In this document: positions 17,923 through 27,417 of the stretch, piece after piece
Layout of the letters: each line of letters starts with the position of its first letter
Position numbering within the stretch: the first letter of the stretch is position 1
From: Pontibacterium sinense
GTDB taxonomy: Bacteria > Pseudomonadota > Gammaproteobacteria > Pseudomonadales > Balneatricaceae
DNA: 64,000 bases
Direction: 5' to 3'
NCBI RefSeq assembly: GCF_015209595.1
Contig: NZ_JADEYS010000013.1
Span: 62,001 to 126,000, forward strand
Notes under the pieces: model-generated
The model's database searches: none
Seen by the model: only the letters and a program-made list of their open reading frames with translations
Told to the model about the DNA's origin: nothing
Position numbers and translations under genes: made by a program

Positions 17923-18780
17923 TCAGGCTCTGCCTTTCCACGGAATCAGTTTTGCTTCGAGCTTGCGCATCAATATATCGATGGCATAGCCGATCAGACC
18001 TACGATGATGACGCCAAGCACCACTATGTCCGTCGCCAGGAACTTACTGGCGGCCATAATCATAAAGCCGACACCCGATTCAGCGGCCACCAGCTCCGCC
18101 GCAACTACGGTACCCCAGCAGATACCCATCGCAACGCGCATACCGGTGAAGATCTCAGGCAGTGAGTTCGGCAGAATGACATGCATAAGGATCTGGCGTT
18201 TGGTTGCGCCCAAAGAGTAAGCAGCATGGATCTTGGACAGTTTTACACTACCGACCCCGGCACGGGCCGCGATCACCATAATCCAGAGTGCAGCAAAGAA
18301 CAGCAGCAGGATTTTGGAACGTTCACCGATACCGGACCAGATGATCACCAGTGGAATAAATGCCAAGGGTGGGATCGGACGGAAGAACTCGACAATCGGA
18401 TCAAACCAACCGCGCATGAGTTCAGATAGACCCATTGCAAAGCCCAGTGGAATACCGATCAGGCAGCCCAGCGCGAAGCCGACAAAAATTCGGTAGAGGC
18501 TGGCCCAGATATGCTCCCACAGAGAGAAGTTACGGTATCCATCCTGCGAGATTGCCGTGAACTGATCCCAGACTGCGGACGGGGCAGGCCAGAAAATAGG
18601 GTTGACCAGCTCTAATGCGCTACCTAGGTACCAGGCAATAGACAGCACAAATACGGAGAGAAAACTCCACATCCGGCCATCGGATACGGCGGTGGTATCA
18701 CCAAACGTTACGGTCTTACGTTTAGTCAGGCCGTCCGTACCGAAACCAATTTTATGCTTAAGTGTTTGTATAAGTGTCAT
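17923..18780 (-). CDS. TauC-like ABC transporter permease
   Basis: The inner-membrane permease of a nitrate/sulfonate/taurine-type importer has about six hydrophobic helices. The EAA loop (AYSLGATKRQILMHVILPNSLPEIFTGMRV) contacts the ATPase. At 285 residues it is of normal length. It starts 3 bases after the ATPase gene with AGGAGG before its ATG and is the last gene of the operon. The linked demethylation genes suggest an N-methylated or sulfonated amine as substrate, which is inference. Confidence 0.88.
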   Translation of the reverse strand: MTLIQTLKHKIGFGTDGLTKRKTVTFGDTTAVSDGRMWSFLSVFVLSIAWYLGSALELVNPIFWPAPSAVWDQFTAISQDGYRNFSLWEHIWASLYRIFVGFALGCLIGIPLGFAMGLSELMRGWFDPIVEFFRPIPPLAFIPLVIIWSGIGERSKILLLFFAALWIMVIAARAGVGSVKLSKIHAAYSLGATKRQILMHVILPNSLPEIFTGMRVAMGICWGTVVAAELVAAESGVGFMIMAASKFLATDIVVLGVIIVGLIGYAIDILMRKLEAKLIPWKGRA

Positions 18781-18783
18781 TGT

Positions 18784-19593
18784 TTAACCTCCTGTACCGG
18801 TAGCCAGACCCATAATTTCCTCTTCCATCTCCCAGATCATCGATAGAACCTCTTCACGGGTAGAGATGAATTCAGGAGACGCTTTTATGTCACGAGGGTT
18901 TTGGGTAAGGCCAGCGTCGGCAAAGGGTAGAGAATATTGCTTTTTGATACGGCCCGGTCGGGGCGCCATCACAAACAGTTTTTCACCTAAGAACAGCGCT
19001 TCTTCAACACTGTGGGTGATCAGAATGATGGTCTTCCCTGTCTCTTTCCAGAGTTTCAGAACCAGACTTTGCATCTTTTCACGCGTCAGGGCATCCAGTG
19101 CACCCAGCGGCTCATCCATCAGGATAACGTCGGGGTCATTGGCCAGACACCGGGCGAGCGCAACGCGTTGTTGCATACCGCCGGACAGTTCATAGATCGG
19201 TTTGTCACCGAAGTCCTGCAGACCGACAGTCTGCAAAAGATGGTCGACAGTTTCATCGATCTTTTCCTTTGGCATGCCTTTCATCTGGGGACCAAAACTG
19301 ATGTTTTCGGCCACCGTGAGCCACTCGAATAGAGCGCCTTGCTGAAACACCATGCCGCGATCTGAACCGGGACCATGAAGCTCCGTAGAGGCCAGCGCCA
19401 CAGTGCCTTTTGTGGGCGCAAGAAAGCCCGCAATGATATTCAACAACGTACTTTTACCGCAGCCGGATGGGCCAAGGATGGATAACAACTCTCCCTGTTT
19501 TAATGAGAAAGAGACGTCATGCAGCGCCTGCACCTGTTCGCCATTGGGTGTGTCGAACACCATGGATACGTCATTCACAACGAGATCTGACAT
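18784..19593 (-). CDS. TauB-like ABC transporter ATP-binding protein
   Basis: This is the energy subunit of the importer. Walker A GPSGCGKST is at residues 41-49, the signature LSGGMQQR, Walker B VILMDEPLGALD and the switch histidine in LITHSVEEA are all intact. The 269-residue length matches the TauB/SsuB group, and the D-loop and H-loop sequences fit that family. It lies 97 bases after the binding-protein gene and directly before the permease gene. Confidence 0.92.
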   Translation of the reverse strand: MSDLVVNDVSMVFDTPNGEQVQALHDVSFSLKQGELLSILGPSGCGKSTLLNIIAGFLAPTKGTVALASTELHGPGSDRGMVFQQGALFEWLTVAENISFGPQMKGMPKEKIDETVDHLLQTVGLQDFGDKPIYELSGGMQQRVALARCLANDPDVILMDEPLGALDALTREKMQSLVLKLWKETGKTIILITHSVEEALFLGEKLFVMAPRPGRIKKQYSLPFADAGLTQNPRDIKASPEFISTREEVLSMIWEMEEEIMGLATGTGG

Positions 19594-19638
19594 AGCTAAA
19601 TCCTTACAAACCAGAAAATTGAAAACACAAAAATGGAT

Positions 19639-19674
19639 GCCGGGCAGGGCGACTGGTGCGCCTTACCCGACGGC
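19639..19674 (-). promoter_or_regulatory. Stem-loop between binding-protein and ATPase genes
   Basis: In the 97-base gap, GC-rich arms flank a loop near 19655 and can pair over about 13 positions with one mismatch and two G-U pairs. No T-run follows on the coding strand. Such intercistronic hairpins commonly protect the upstream mRNA of the abundant binding protein; that role is inferred here. Confidence 0.45.
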
Positions 19675-19690
19675 TCAGATTGAGTACGTG

Positions 19691-20692
19691 TTAATCCACT
19701 TTCTGGTAAAAGCTGCTGTCGATGCTTGCGCTGTAATCAGGCAATGCTTTTGGAATCTGTTTGTGCAGTACAAAGAAATCAGCCACTTCTTTGGTGTAGC
19801 TTTGAACCGTACCGCCCATCCAGTCAGACGATAGCTGTGCATCTTTGAGAGGGAAGTCGAACAATGCGAGTACCTGATTGGAATCGTCTAGATTCAGGCC
19901 GGACGCCTTAGCAATAACGGGCTGGTATTTCTCTGGGTTTTGAAGGAAGGAGCTGTTGGAGTCGTTAGTCACTTTAAGGAACTGAGTCACAAGTTCAGGA
20001 TGCTTTTTCGCGAACTTGTTGTTGACGGAGATGACATCAAATACGCGAATACCGATCTTTTCCTGGTCTTCTGCGCTCATCAATACATCGCCGTACGCCT
20101 TCATGCGGCGCAGCGCACCACCCCAACCACAGGCCATGGCAACGTCACCACGTGCAATCGCGGCGGCACTGTCAGCCGGTGCCATATCCAGCAGGTGGAT
20201 ATTCGTGCTGTCGACATTCAGGTGGCTCATCACTTTCAGCATTTTGTAATGCGCAACTGTACCGAACGGTACAGCGACTTTTTTGCCTTCCAGTTCTTTC
20301 GCGTTTGCCTGAGTAATGCCGGATTTTTCGCTGACAACACAGTTGTCATTCTCTGCATAGGACACGGCGATCCCTACCATGGTGATAGGTAAGCCCTGTG
20401 ATACCGCTACGGTAAACGGCACGAGTCCCTGTGAGTAAGCCATGTCTACATCGCCGGACGCCATAGCTGCTGACATTGCGGTGCCAGAGTCAAATGCACG
20501 CCACTCCATGTTGACACCCATGACCTTGTCGTACGTTTTTTCTACCTGAGCGATCTGGTTGGCAGTCGGCCATTCGAGAAAATACCCTACGGTAACAGTG
20601 TCAGGTTTATCTCCTGCGAGCGCAGTGCTTGCCGCGAATGCTGAAGACGTTAAAACAACGGCCTTAAAGATATTCGTAACGGTCACTTTCAT
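19691..20692 (-). CDS. TauA-like periplasmic substrate-binding protein
   Basis: This binding protein of the importer begins with a Sec signal peptide (MKVTVTNIFKAVVLTSSAF…, cleavage near STALA-GD). The mature part has VTVGYFLEWPTANQIAQ and AMASGDVDMAYSQG, characteristic of the taurine/nitrate-binding family. The start at 20692 has GAGG upstream; a longer frame lacks one. At 333 residues it is family-sized. It is divergent from etfB with about 450 bases between, suggesting joint regulation of uptake and oxidation. Ligand identity is open: taurine-like or N-methylated analogues are the leading guesses. Confidence 0.88.
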   Translation of the reverse strand: MKVTVTNIFKAVVLTSSAFAASTALAGDKPDTVTVGYFLEWPTANQIAQVEKTYDKVMGVNMEWRAFDSGTAMSAAMASGDVDMAYSQGLVPFTVAVSQGLPITMVGIAVSYAENDNCVVSEKSGITQANAKELEGKKVAVPFGTVAHYKMLKVMSHLNVDSTNIHLLDMAPADSAAAIARGDVAMACGWGGALRRMKAYGDVLMSAEDQEKIGIRVFDVISVNNKFAKKHPELVTQFLKVTNDSNSSFLQNPEKYQPVIAKASGLNLDDSNQVLALFDFPLKDAQLSSDWMGGTVQSYTKEVADFFVLHKQIPKALPDYSASIDSSFYQKVD

Positions 20693-20836
20693 AATTACCT
20701 CTGCATCGCATATGCGAATTCTTATTTTTAGTGTGTCCGGTTCGTGGTGAGCGAACTTGAGAACGTATGCTTCGGTGCCCTTCTTTCGATACTGCAAGGG
20801 AATGAGGAGGGGGACAATTGAGTATTTCTTTTTAGA

Positions 20837-20853
20837 TGTTAGTTTTTCTAACA
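20837..20853. promoter_or_regulatory. Dyad operator candidate upstream of tauA-like gene
   Basis: TGTTAG and CTAACA are separated by five T. This is a perfect 17-bp dyad about 145 bases before the tauA-like start. Confidence 0.45.
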
Positions 20854-21098
20854 GGTAATAAATCTTGATGCTCTGATTATTAATTGATCAGCGGAAAGCA
20901 TGTTGGATTCGAATCTGTTTAGACGGTTGGAAAAAACGTCTTTTCCTTGGGTGATGTATTGAGCGCGCCATCGTCATGTTTCTTTTTTCCTTCTGCCCCA
21001 AAACAGTGCGGCAGTCATTCAGTCAAAACTATTTAAATAAATTCATTGACAGTGCGGGTGGATAAATTTAATCATTAATGTGAAATAAATAATAAAAA

Positions 21099-21115
21099 TT
21101 TCATTTAAGATGAAA
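21099..21115. promoter_or_regulatory. Dyad operator candidate upstream of etfB
   Basis: TTTCAT and ATGAAA flank TTAAG. The dyad lies 28 bases before the etfB start, where a repressor or LysR activator could act. Confidence 0.4.
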
Positions 21116-21142
21116 AAGTAATCCAAATATCACGAGGTAGTG

Positions 21143-21892
21143 ATGAAAGTACTGGTTGCTATAAAGCGGGTTGTTGATGCCAACGTCAAAGTCCGTGTGA
21201 AAGCCGATAACTCGGCAGTTGAGCTGGCGAATATCAAAATGGCCATCAACCCGTTTTGTGAAATCGCTATTGAAGAAGCTATCCGATTGAAGGAAAAAGG
21301 CCACGCGAGTGAAGTGCTGGTCGTCAGCATTGGTCCTGATACCTGTCAGGAACAGCTGCGCACGGCACTGGCGCTGGGTGCCGATCGTGCCCTGCAGATC
21401 AAGACGGATGAATCCCCTGAACCGCTGGCTGTTGCCAAGCTGCTAAAAGCAGTTGTTGATCAGGAGCAGCCAGGCATGGTGATTCTGGGTAAACAGTCTA
21501 TTGATGGTGACAATAATCAGACGGGCCAGATGCTGGCTGCGCTGACGGGTATGCCACAAGGCACCTTTGCCTCTGAAGTCGCTATTGAAGGTGATGCACT
21601 GCAAGTCACCCGTGAAATTGACGGTGGATTGCAGAAGGTAAGCCTGAAGCTTCCGGCTGTTGTGACAACCGATCTACGCCTGAACGAACCGCGTTACGCA
21701 TCACTGCCAAATATCATGAAAGCGAAGCGTAAACCGCTGGAAACTCAGACGCCGGAAGACCTTGGCATTGATATCAGTCCGCGTCTGACCGTGCTGGAAG
21801 TGACTAACCCACCAGAACGCGCGGCGGGTATAAAAGTAGGCTCTGTCTCTGAGCTGGTCGAGAAACTGAAAAACGATGCGGGGGTGCTGTAA
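21143..21892 (+). CDS. etfB: Electron transfer flavoprotein beta subunit
   Basis: With EtfA it forms the soluble FAD/AMP protein that accepts electrons from flavin dehydrogenases. The 249-residue protein has [27 protein letters not shown] and [12 protein letters not shown], the AMP/ETF landmarks. GAGG lies 5 bases before the ATG at 21143, favouring it over an upstream GTG. Its stop overlaps the etfA start by one base. It begins a gene set with etfA, purU, a DMGDH-like gene and folD. Confidence 0.95.
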   Translation: MKVLVAIKRVVDANVKVRVKADNSAVELANIKMAINPFCEIAIEEAIRLKEKGHASEVLVVSIGPDTCQEQLRTALALGADRALQIKTDESPEPLAVAKLLKAVVDQEQPGMVILGKQSIDGDNNQTGQMLAALTGMPQGTFASEVAIEGDALQVTREIDGGLQKVSLKLPAVVTTDLRLNEPRYASLPNIMKAKRKPLETQTPEDLGIDISPRLTVLEVTNPPERAAGIKVGSVSELVEKLKNDAGVL

Positions 21893-22854
21893 TGGGCGCA
21901 GGTAATGCAATTCTGGTTGTTGCAGAACATGACAACAGCCAGCTGAAAGCGGCGACGCTGAACACGCTACAGGCTGCCGTAGAAGTGAAAGCTCAAAGCG
22001 GTGGTGCGATTGAACTGATCATCTGTGGTCAGGCGTGCAATGCCGTTGTAGAGCAGGCCGCAGCCCTTCCGGACGTAGACCGCATTATGGTTGCCGATGC
22101 TGAGAGTTTGGCCCATCAGCTACCGGAAGATGTAGCGAATGTACTGATCGATCAGTTGCGCGGGGGTGAATACGGTCACTTGCTGGCATCTGCGACGACA
22201 ATGGGTAAGAACCTGATGCCTCGTGTTGCAGCATTGATGGATGTGGCGCAGATCTCCGAAATTACAGAAGTTGTATCTGCCGATACCTTTATACGTCCGA
22301 TCTACGCGGGTAATGCACTGGCTAAGGTTCAGAGCAGCGATGCGCTGAAGGTCATCACGGTACGTTCCACTGCGTTTGCTGCGGTGGCGGAGACGGGTGG
22401 TAGTGCAGAAGCGATTAACCTGGAAACGACGAGTGCGAGCGGTCTCTCTTCCTTTATAGGTGAAGAGTTGAGTGTTTCCGAACGTCCTGAGCTGACCTCC
22501 GCACGCATTATTATCTCGGGTGGTCGTGGCATGCAGAGCGGCGATAACTTCCCATTGCTGGAAGCGGTGGCAGACAAAATGGGTGCGGCTGTGGGCGCGT
22601 CCCGTGCGGCAGTTGATTCCGGTTTCGTGTCCAACGATATGCAGGTCGGTCAGACCGGCAAGATCGTGGCACCGGATCTCTACATCGCTGTGGGTATCTC
22701 AGGTGCAATTCAGCATCTGGCCGGTATGAAAGATTCCAAGGTCATCGTTGCGATCAACAAAGATGAAGAAGCTCCGATCTTTAACGTGGCTGATTTTGGT
22801 CTGGTCGCTGACCTGTTCGAGGTATTGCCAGAGCTTGAAAAAGCGCTGGGTTAA
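21892..22854 (+). CDS. etfA: Electron transfer flavoprotein alpha subunit
   Basis: This subunit holds FAD. The C-terminal FAD-binding segment is complete (SGGRGMQSGDNFPLLEAVA, ASRAAVDSGF, GQTGKIVAPDLYIAVGISGAIQH in short family pieces). It is coupled to etfB through TAATG. It is one partner of the DMGDH-like enzymes here and should deliver electrons to ETF-QO, the gene at the left window edge. Confidence 0.95.
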   Translation: MGAGNAILVVAEHDNSQLKAATLNTLQAAVEVKAQSGGAIELIICGQACNAVVEQAAALPDVDRIMVADAESLAHQLPEDVANVLIDQLRGGEYGHLLASATTMGKNLMPRVAALMDVAQISEITEVVSADTFIRPIYAGNALAKVQSSDALKVITVRSTAFAAVAETGGSAEAINLETTSASGLSSFIGEELSVSERPELTSARIIISGGRGMQSGDNFPLLEAVADKMGAAVGASRAAVDSGFVSNDMQVGQTGKIVAPDLYIAVGISGAIQHLAGMKDSKVIVAINKDEEAPIFNVADFGLVADLFEVLPELEKALG

Positions 22855-22871
22855 GCCTCCTGTTGTACGCC

Positions 22872-22906
22872 GTGCCCGGATGATGACTGAGGTCATCAGC
22901 GGGCAC
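22872..22906 (+). promoter_or_regulatory. Stem-loop between etfA and purU
   Basis: GTGCCCG (22872-22878) pairs with CGGGCAC (22900-22906), and inside it GATGAC (22882-22887) pairs with GTCATC (22892-22897). No T-run follows, so partial termination or mRNA protection is more likely than a full terminator. Confidence 0.5.
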
Positions 22907-22976
22907 CCATAATAACAATTCGCAGATTAAGACCCGCGTTCGTCAGGTGAGACGACAGGTCTGAAGGATAAATATC

Positions 22977-23831
22977 ATGAGCCGCAATTTTCGACTGATA
23001 TTGGATTGCCCCGATCAGGTGGGCATTGTCACACGTGCCGGAGAAGTGATTACCCGTAATGGGGGATGGATCTCTGAAGCAGCGCATCACTCCGATGAAG
23101 AAAGTAACTGGTTCTTCTCTCGCTTTGAAATTCAGGGTGACTCATTACCGTGTGGCATCGATGAGTTGCGCCGTCAGTTTGAATCTCTGAAAGACGAACT
23201 CAAGCTTAATCTGCGATTGATCGATACAACTGAAAAGAAGCAGGTTGTCATTATGGCCAGTAAGGGCAGTCACTGCCTATCTGATCTGTTGGACCGTTGG
23301 AAGAGTGGTGATCTGGACTGCGACATTCCGTGCGTGATCTCCAATCATGAAGATATGCGCGGGCTGGTTGAATGGTACGGCATCCCGTTCCATCACGTGG
23401 TGATCGAGAAAGACAACAAAGCACCGGGCTTCGCTCAGGTTGAACAGCTGGTGGACGAGTACAAAGCTGATTGTGTGGTACTCGCTCGCTACATGCAGAT
23501 TCTGCCGCAAGCGTTATGTGAAAAGTTGCGTCATAAGGTCATCAACATCCACCACAGTTTCCTGCCATCGTTTATAGGCGCGAAACCTTACCATCAGGCG
23601 TCCCGCCGTGGTGTGAAACTGATTGGTGCAACCTGCCATTACGTGACTGAACAGCTCGATGAAGGCCCGATTATTGATCAGGACGTAGTCCGTGTTAGCC
23701 ACAGCGACAAGGTCGATGATCTGGTCCGTCTGGGTAAGGATGTCGAGAAAACCGTATTGGCCCGTGGTCTGCGTGCCCATTTGGAAGACCGTATTCTGGT
23801 GCACGGAAACAAAACGGTTATCTTCAGTTAA
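22977..23831 (+). CDS. purU: Formyltetrahydrofolate deformylase
   Basis: The enzyme hydrolyses 10-formyl-tetrahydrofolate to formate and tetrahydrofolate. An N-terminal ACT domain (about 5-80, RLILDCPDQVGIVTRAG) is followed by the formyltransferase-like domain with NIHHSFLPSF and DEGPIIDQD containing the Asn-His-Asp catalytic set. At 284 residues it is typical. Lying between etfA and a DMGDH-like gene, it would recycle the folate loaded by demethylation and release formate. Confidence 0.95.
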   Translation: MSRNFRLILDCPDQVGIVTRAGEVITRNGGWISEAAHHSDEESNWFFSRFEIQGDSLPCGIDELRRQFESLKDELKLNLRLIDTTEKKQVVIMASKGSHCLSDLLDRWKSGDLDCDIPCVISNHEDMRGLVEWYGIPFHHVVIEKDNKAPGFAQVEQLVDEYKADCVVLARYMQILPQALCEKLRHKVINIHHSFLPSFIGAKPYHQASRRGVKLIGATCHYVTEQLDEGPIIDQDVVRVSHSDKVDDLVRLGKDVEKTVLARGLRAHLEDRILVHGNKTVIFS

Positions 23832-23885
23832 TAGATATAGCAAGCATAGTTCCCGTGTCAGGGCGCGGGATTGTGGAGAATAATA

Positions 23886-26333
23886 ATGACGAAGCAACTA
23901 CCAACATCTGCACAGGTGGTCATTGTCGGCGGCGGCGTAATCGGCTGCAGCGTGGCATACCACCTGACCAGACTGGGTTTTACCGATGTCGTGCTACTGG
24001 AGCGTCGTACGCTCACATGCGGTACAACTTGGCACGCGGCCGGTCTGGTACCGACACTGCGCGCAACCTACAACATGTCCATGCTGGCCAACTACAGCGC
24101 CAGCCTGTACGAACAGCTGGAAGCCGAAACCGGACAAGCCACAGGGTTTGTACGTAACGGCTCGCTGACAGTAGCGACTAATAAAGAACGTCTGGCGGAA
24201 CTGAAACGCGGCGCGTCGATGGCGAAAGTTGCGGGTTTCCCGTGTGATGTGATCTCACCAGAGCAGGCCAAAGAGATGTGGCCGCTGCTGAACACCGATG
24301 ATCTGTTAGGTGCGATTCATCTGCCGATGGACGGTATGGCCAGCCCGGTTGATGTGACGCAGGCACTGGCAAAAGGCGCTCGCATGGGCGGCGCTCAGAT
24401 CTTTGAAAACTGCAAAGTACTGGATATCAAAACACGCGATGGTAAAGCATCGGGTGTTGTTACCGAGTTGGGCGATATTGACGCCGAATATGTCGTGAAC
24501 TGTGCCGGTATGTGGGCGCGGGAATTCGGCCGTAAAGCGGGTGTAAACGTACCTCTGCATGCGGCTGAGCACTTCTATGTTGTGACCGAAAATATGCCGG
24601 ACTTGCAACACGGTTTGCCAACTCTGCGTGATATGGACGGTTACTGCTACTACAAAGAAGATGCGGGCAAGTTGCTAGTCGGTATGTTTGAACCGGGCGC
24701 TAAGCCTTGGGGTATGAAAGGTATTCCGGAAGATTTCCATTTCGATCAGCTGCCAGACGATTTTGAGCATCTCGAGCCGTATCTCGAAGCTGCGATGCAT
24801 CGTGTGCCGCTGTTGGAGCAGACCGGTCTGCAGGTGTTCTTTAACGGTCCTGAAGCGTTTACGCCGGATGACCGTTATCACCTGGGTGAGGCACCAGAGC
24901 TGCGTAACTACTTTGTTGCAGCGGGCTTTAACTCAGTGGGTATCCAGTCAGCGGGCGGCGCTGGTAAGATGCTGGCGGAGTGGATCCATAAAGGTCATGC
25001 ACCACGTGATCTGTGGGATGTGGATATTCGTCGTAATATGCCGTTCCAGGGGACGCAGGATTACCTCTACGACCGTACCACTGAGTCGCTGGGTCTGCTG
25101 TATGAAACCCATTTCCCATTTAAGCAGTTCAAAACCGCCCGTGGCGTACGCCGCTCTGTTTTGCATGATCAGCTGAAAGCACAGGGCGCAGTATTTGGTT
25201 CCGAGAATGGCTGGGAACGTGCGAACTGGTTCGCCGATGAAGGTCAGACGCCGGAGTACGAATACTCCTTTGGTCGCCAGAACTGGTTCGGCAACAACAA
25301 AGCTGAACATGAAGCCGTACGCAACAGCGTGGGTGTGATGGACCAGTCTTCTTTCTGTAAGTATCAGGTCGAAGGCCCGGATGCGGAAAAATTCCTCAAC
25401 CGCATCTGTAGTAACAATGTGGCCGTACCTGTTGGCAAGATGGTCTACACCCAGTGGTTGAACGAGCGCGGTGGTATTGAAGCCGATGTGACCGTGACCC
25501 GTCTGGCAGATGACCGTTACCTAGTGGTATCCGGTGTGGCGTGTCAGACCCGCGATATGGACTGGTTACGCCGGCACAAAGAAGACCACATGGTTGTCCT
25601 GACGGATATGACCTCTGCGTACGCGGTGGTGACCGTGATGGGACCGAATGCGCGTAAAACGTTAAGCAAAATCACTAAGGCTGATCTGTCTCATGAAGGG
25701 TTCCCGTTTGCGACCTCCCGTGAGATTGACATGCACTATGCGATGGTTCGAGCGTCACGTATTACTTACGTGGGTGAGCTGGGTTGGGAGCTGTATATCC
25801 CGACTGAATATGCGCCAAGCGTCTACGATGCAGTGATGGAAGCGGGTGAAGAGTTTGGTATCCGTCCATACGGCTATCACACCATGAACTCTCTGCGTAT
25901 GGAGAAGTGCTACCGTCACTGGGGACACGACATTACGGATGAAGACACCGTGCTGGAAGCAGGCCTGAGCTTCGCGTCTGACTTTGAGAAAGAGGGTGGT
26001 TTTATCGGTAAAGAAGCCCTGCTGGAACAGAAAGCGCAGGGACCGCTGACCAAGCGTTTTGTCGCCTTCGTGTTCGAGAATCCTGAACCATTGTGTTACC
26101 ACGAAGAGCCGATCTGGGCTGATGGCAAAATCGTCGGTCGTACGACGGCCGGTATGTTCTGTCACACCGTTGGCGCGACTGTCGCAATGGGATATGTAGA
26201 GCGCCCTGAAGGTGTGGTAAAAGATTGGCTGGACAGCGCTCACTTCGAAATTGAAGTGGAGTGTGAACGCTATACGGTGAAACCGTCTCTGCGTTCAGTA
26301 TTTGATCCAACCATGGAAAAAATTAAGTGCTAG
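23886..26333 (+). CDS. Second dimethylglycine/sarcosine dehydrogenase-like FAD protein with GcvT domain
   Basis: This paralogue of the 12000-14429 product has 815 residues. It carries VIVGGGVIGCSVAYHL, the covalent-FAD motif TTWHAAG (H50), and a folate domain with TYVGELGWELYIP and MEKCYRHWGHDI. GGAG 7 bases before the ATG at 23886 sets the start. It differs from the first copy in the substrate half (MDGMASPVDVTQAL against DGHIDPTSVTNAM). It may perform a different demethylation step, for example sarcosine against dimethylglycine; this is inference. It is 54 bases after purU in the same direction. Confidence 0.88.
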   Translation: MTKQLPTSAQVVIVGGGVIGCSVAYHLTRLGFTDVVLLERRTLTCGTTWHAAGLVPTLRATYNMSMLANYSASLYEQLEAETGQATGFVRNGSLTVATNKERLAELKRGASMAKVAGFPCDVISPEQAKEMWPLLNTDDLLGAIHLPMDGMASPVDVTQALAKGARMGGAQIFENCKVLDIKTRDGKASGVVTELGDIDAEYVVNCAGMWAREFGRKAGVNVPLHAAEHFYVVTENMPDLQHGLPTLRDMDGYCYYKEDAGKLLVGMFEPGAKPWGMKGIPEDFHFDQLPDDFEHLEPYLEAAMHRVPLLEQTGLQVFFNGPEAFTPDDRYHLGEAPELRNYFVAAGFNSVGIQSAGGAGKMLAEWIHKGHAPRDLWDVDIRRNMPFQGTQDYLYDRTTESLGLLYETHFPFKQFKTARGVRRSVLHDQLKAQGAVFGSENGWERANWFADEGQTPEYEYSFGRQNWFGNNKAEHEAVRNSVGVMDQSSFCKYQVEGPDAEKFLNRICSNNVAVPVGKMVYTQWLNERGGIEADVTVTRLADDRYLVVSGVACQTRDMDWLRRHKEDHMVVLTDMTSAYAVVTVMGPNARKTLSKITKADLSHEGFPFATSREIDMHYAMVRASRITYVGELGWELYIPTEYAPSVYDAVMEAGEEFGIRPYGYHTMNSLRMEKCYRHWGHDITDEDTVLEAGLSFASDFEKEGGFIGKEALLEQKAQGPLTKRFVAFVFENPEPLCYHEEPIWADGKIVGRTTAGMFCHTVGATVAMGYVERPEGVVKDWLDSAHFEIEVECERYTVKPSLRSVFDPTMEKIKC

Positions 26334-26565
26334 AGGACTAATTTCTAGCCACGATTAGAAGCGCTGCGTGTCCGGGCTAACCAAGGTTCTGTGTCTGGTT
26401 GGTTGCTGCAGAATATTGGAGGTGCCCTGAGGCCGGGGCACGTAGTTGCTTCGCCCTAACTTTTGAACAACCAAGAATCCTATACAAAAGCTGAAAGAAC
26501 AGGTAGTTTTTCGGCTCTTGTTACACCACAGTTAAATTAAGACATTTTCTTAAGAGGTTTGATCG

Positions 26566-27414
26566 ATGTCCGCCCTGATTCTGGATGGTAAAGCACTGGC
26601 GAAAAGCCGCGAAGAACAACTGCACAGTTCCGTAGAAAAACTGATCGCAGATGGCGGTCGTAAACCAACGCTGGCAACGATTTTGGTCGGTGACGATCCA
26701 GCATCAGCCACCTACGTGCAGATGAAGATCAATGCCTGTAAGCGTGTCGGGATGGGCTCTCTCAGCATCGAAATGCCTGCCAGCACCACCACTGAGCAGC
26801 TGTTGGCTGAGATCAACCGTCTGAACAATGATGCATCCGTTAACGGTATCCTGTTACAGCATCCTGTACCGGATCAGATCGATGAGCGCGCTTGTTTTGA
26901 CAGCATCGCCATCGAAAAAGATGTTGATGGTGTGACTACGCAAGGTTTCGGCCGCATGGCGATGGGTGAACCTGCATTCGGTTCTGCAACACCAGCGGGC
27001 ATCATGACCTTGCTGCGCCATTACGATATCCCGATGGAAGGTAAGCATGCGGTGGTTGTTGGCCGTAGCCCTATTTTGGGTAAGCCGATGGCAGCGATGC
27101 TGCTGAATGCCAATGCTACCGTGACGATCTGTCATTCCCGTACTGAAGATCTGGCAGAGCAGGTGGGGCGTGCAGATATCGTTGTCGGCGCCGTCGGTCG
27201 TCCGGAACTGATCAAAGCCGAATGGATCAAAGATGGCGCGGTGGTAGTCGACGCTGGTTATCATCCGGGTGCGATTGGCGATATCGAGAAAACAGGTTTA
27301 GAAAACCGTGCTGCGGCTATTACCCCTGTACCGGGCGGTGTGGGTCCAATGACGATCAATGCATTGATCAGCCAGACGTTGGATTCAGCACTCAAAGGAC
27401 GAGAACGGTCGTAA
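26566..27414 (+). CDS. folD: Methylenetetrahydrofolate dehydrogenase / cyclohydrolase
   Basis: The bifunctional enzyme interconverts methylene-, methenyl- and formyl-tetrahydrofolate with NADP. Visible are [13 protein letters not shown] with the catalytic lysine, the DVDGVT loop, [14 protein letters not shown] and [11 protein letters not shown]. At 282 residues it has normal size. Following the DMGDH-like gene, it would turn methylene-THF into formyl-THF, the substrate of PurU. The 232-base gap before it may hold its own promoter. Confidence 0.96.
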   Translation: MSALILDGKALAKSREEQLHSSVEKLIADGGRKPTLATILVGDDPASATYVQMKINACKRVGMGSLSIEMPASTTTEQLLAEINRLNNDASVNGILLQHPVPDQIDERACFDSIAIEKDVDGVTTQGFGRMAMGEPAFGSATPAGIMTLLRHYDIPMEGKHAVVVGRSPILGKPMAAMLLNANATVTICHSRTEDLAEQVGRADIVVGAVGRPELIKAEWIKDGAVVVDAGYHPGAIGDIEKTGLENRAAAITPVPGGVGPMTINALISQTLDSALKGRERS

Positions 27415-27417
27415 AGG

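Larger units (their letters stand above)
20693..21142. promoter_or_regulatory. Divergent control region between tauA-like gene and etfB
   Basis: The 450-base gap contains two 17-bp dyads of the same 6-5-6 design, TGTTAG-N5-CTAACA (20837-20853) and TTTCAT-N5-ATGAAA (21099-21115). TTGACA at 21046-21051 is a possible -35 for etfB, although no good -10 follows at 17 bases. CGCATATGCG at 20707-20716 is a short palindrome next to the tauA start. LysR-type control would fit. Confidence 0.5.

Noticed and set aside
26334-26565. Glycine or tetrahydrofolate riboswitch upstream of folD or the DMGDH-like genes
   Set aside because: Only short weak hairpins are visible (for example 26422-26441 and 26489-26516); none has a recognisable riboswitch core.
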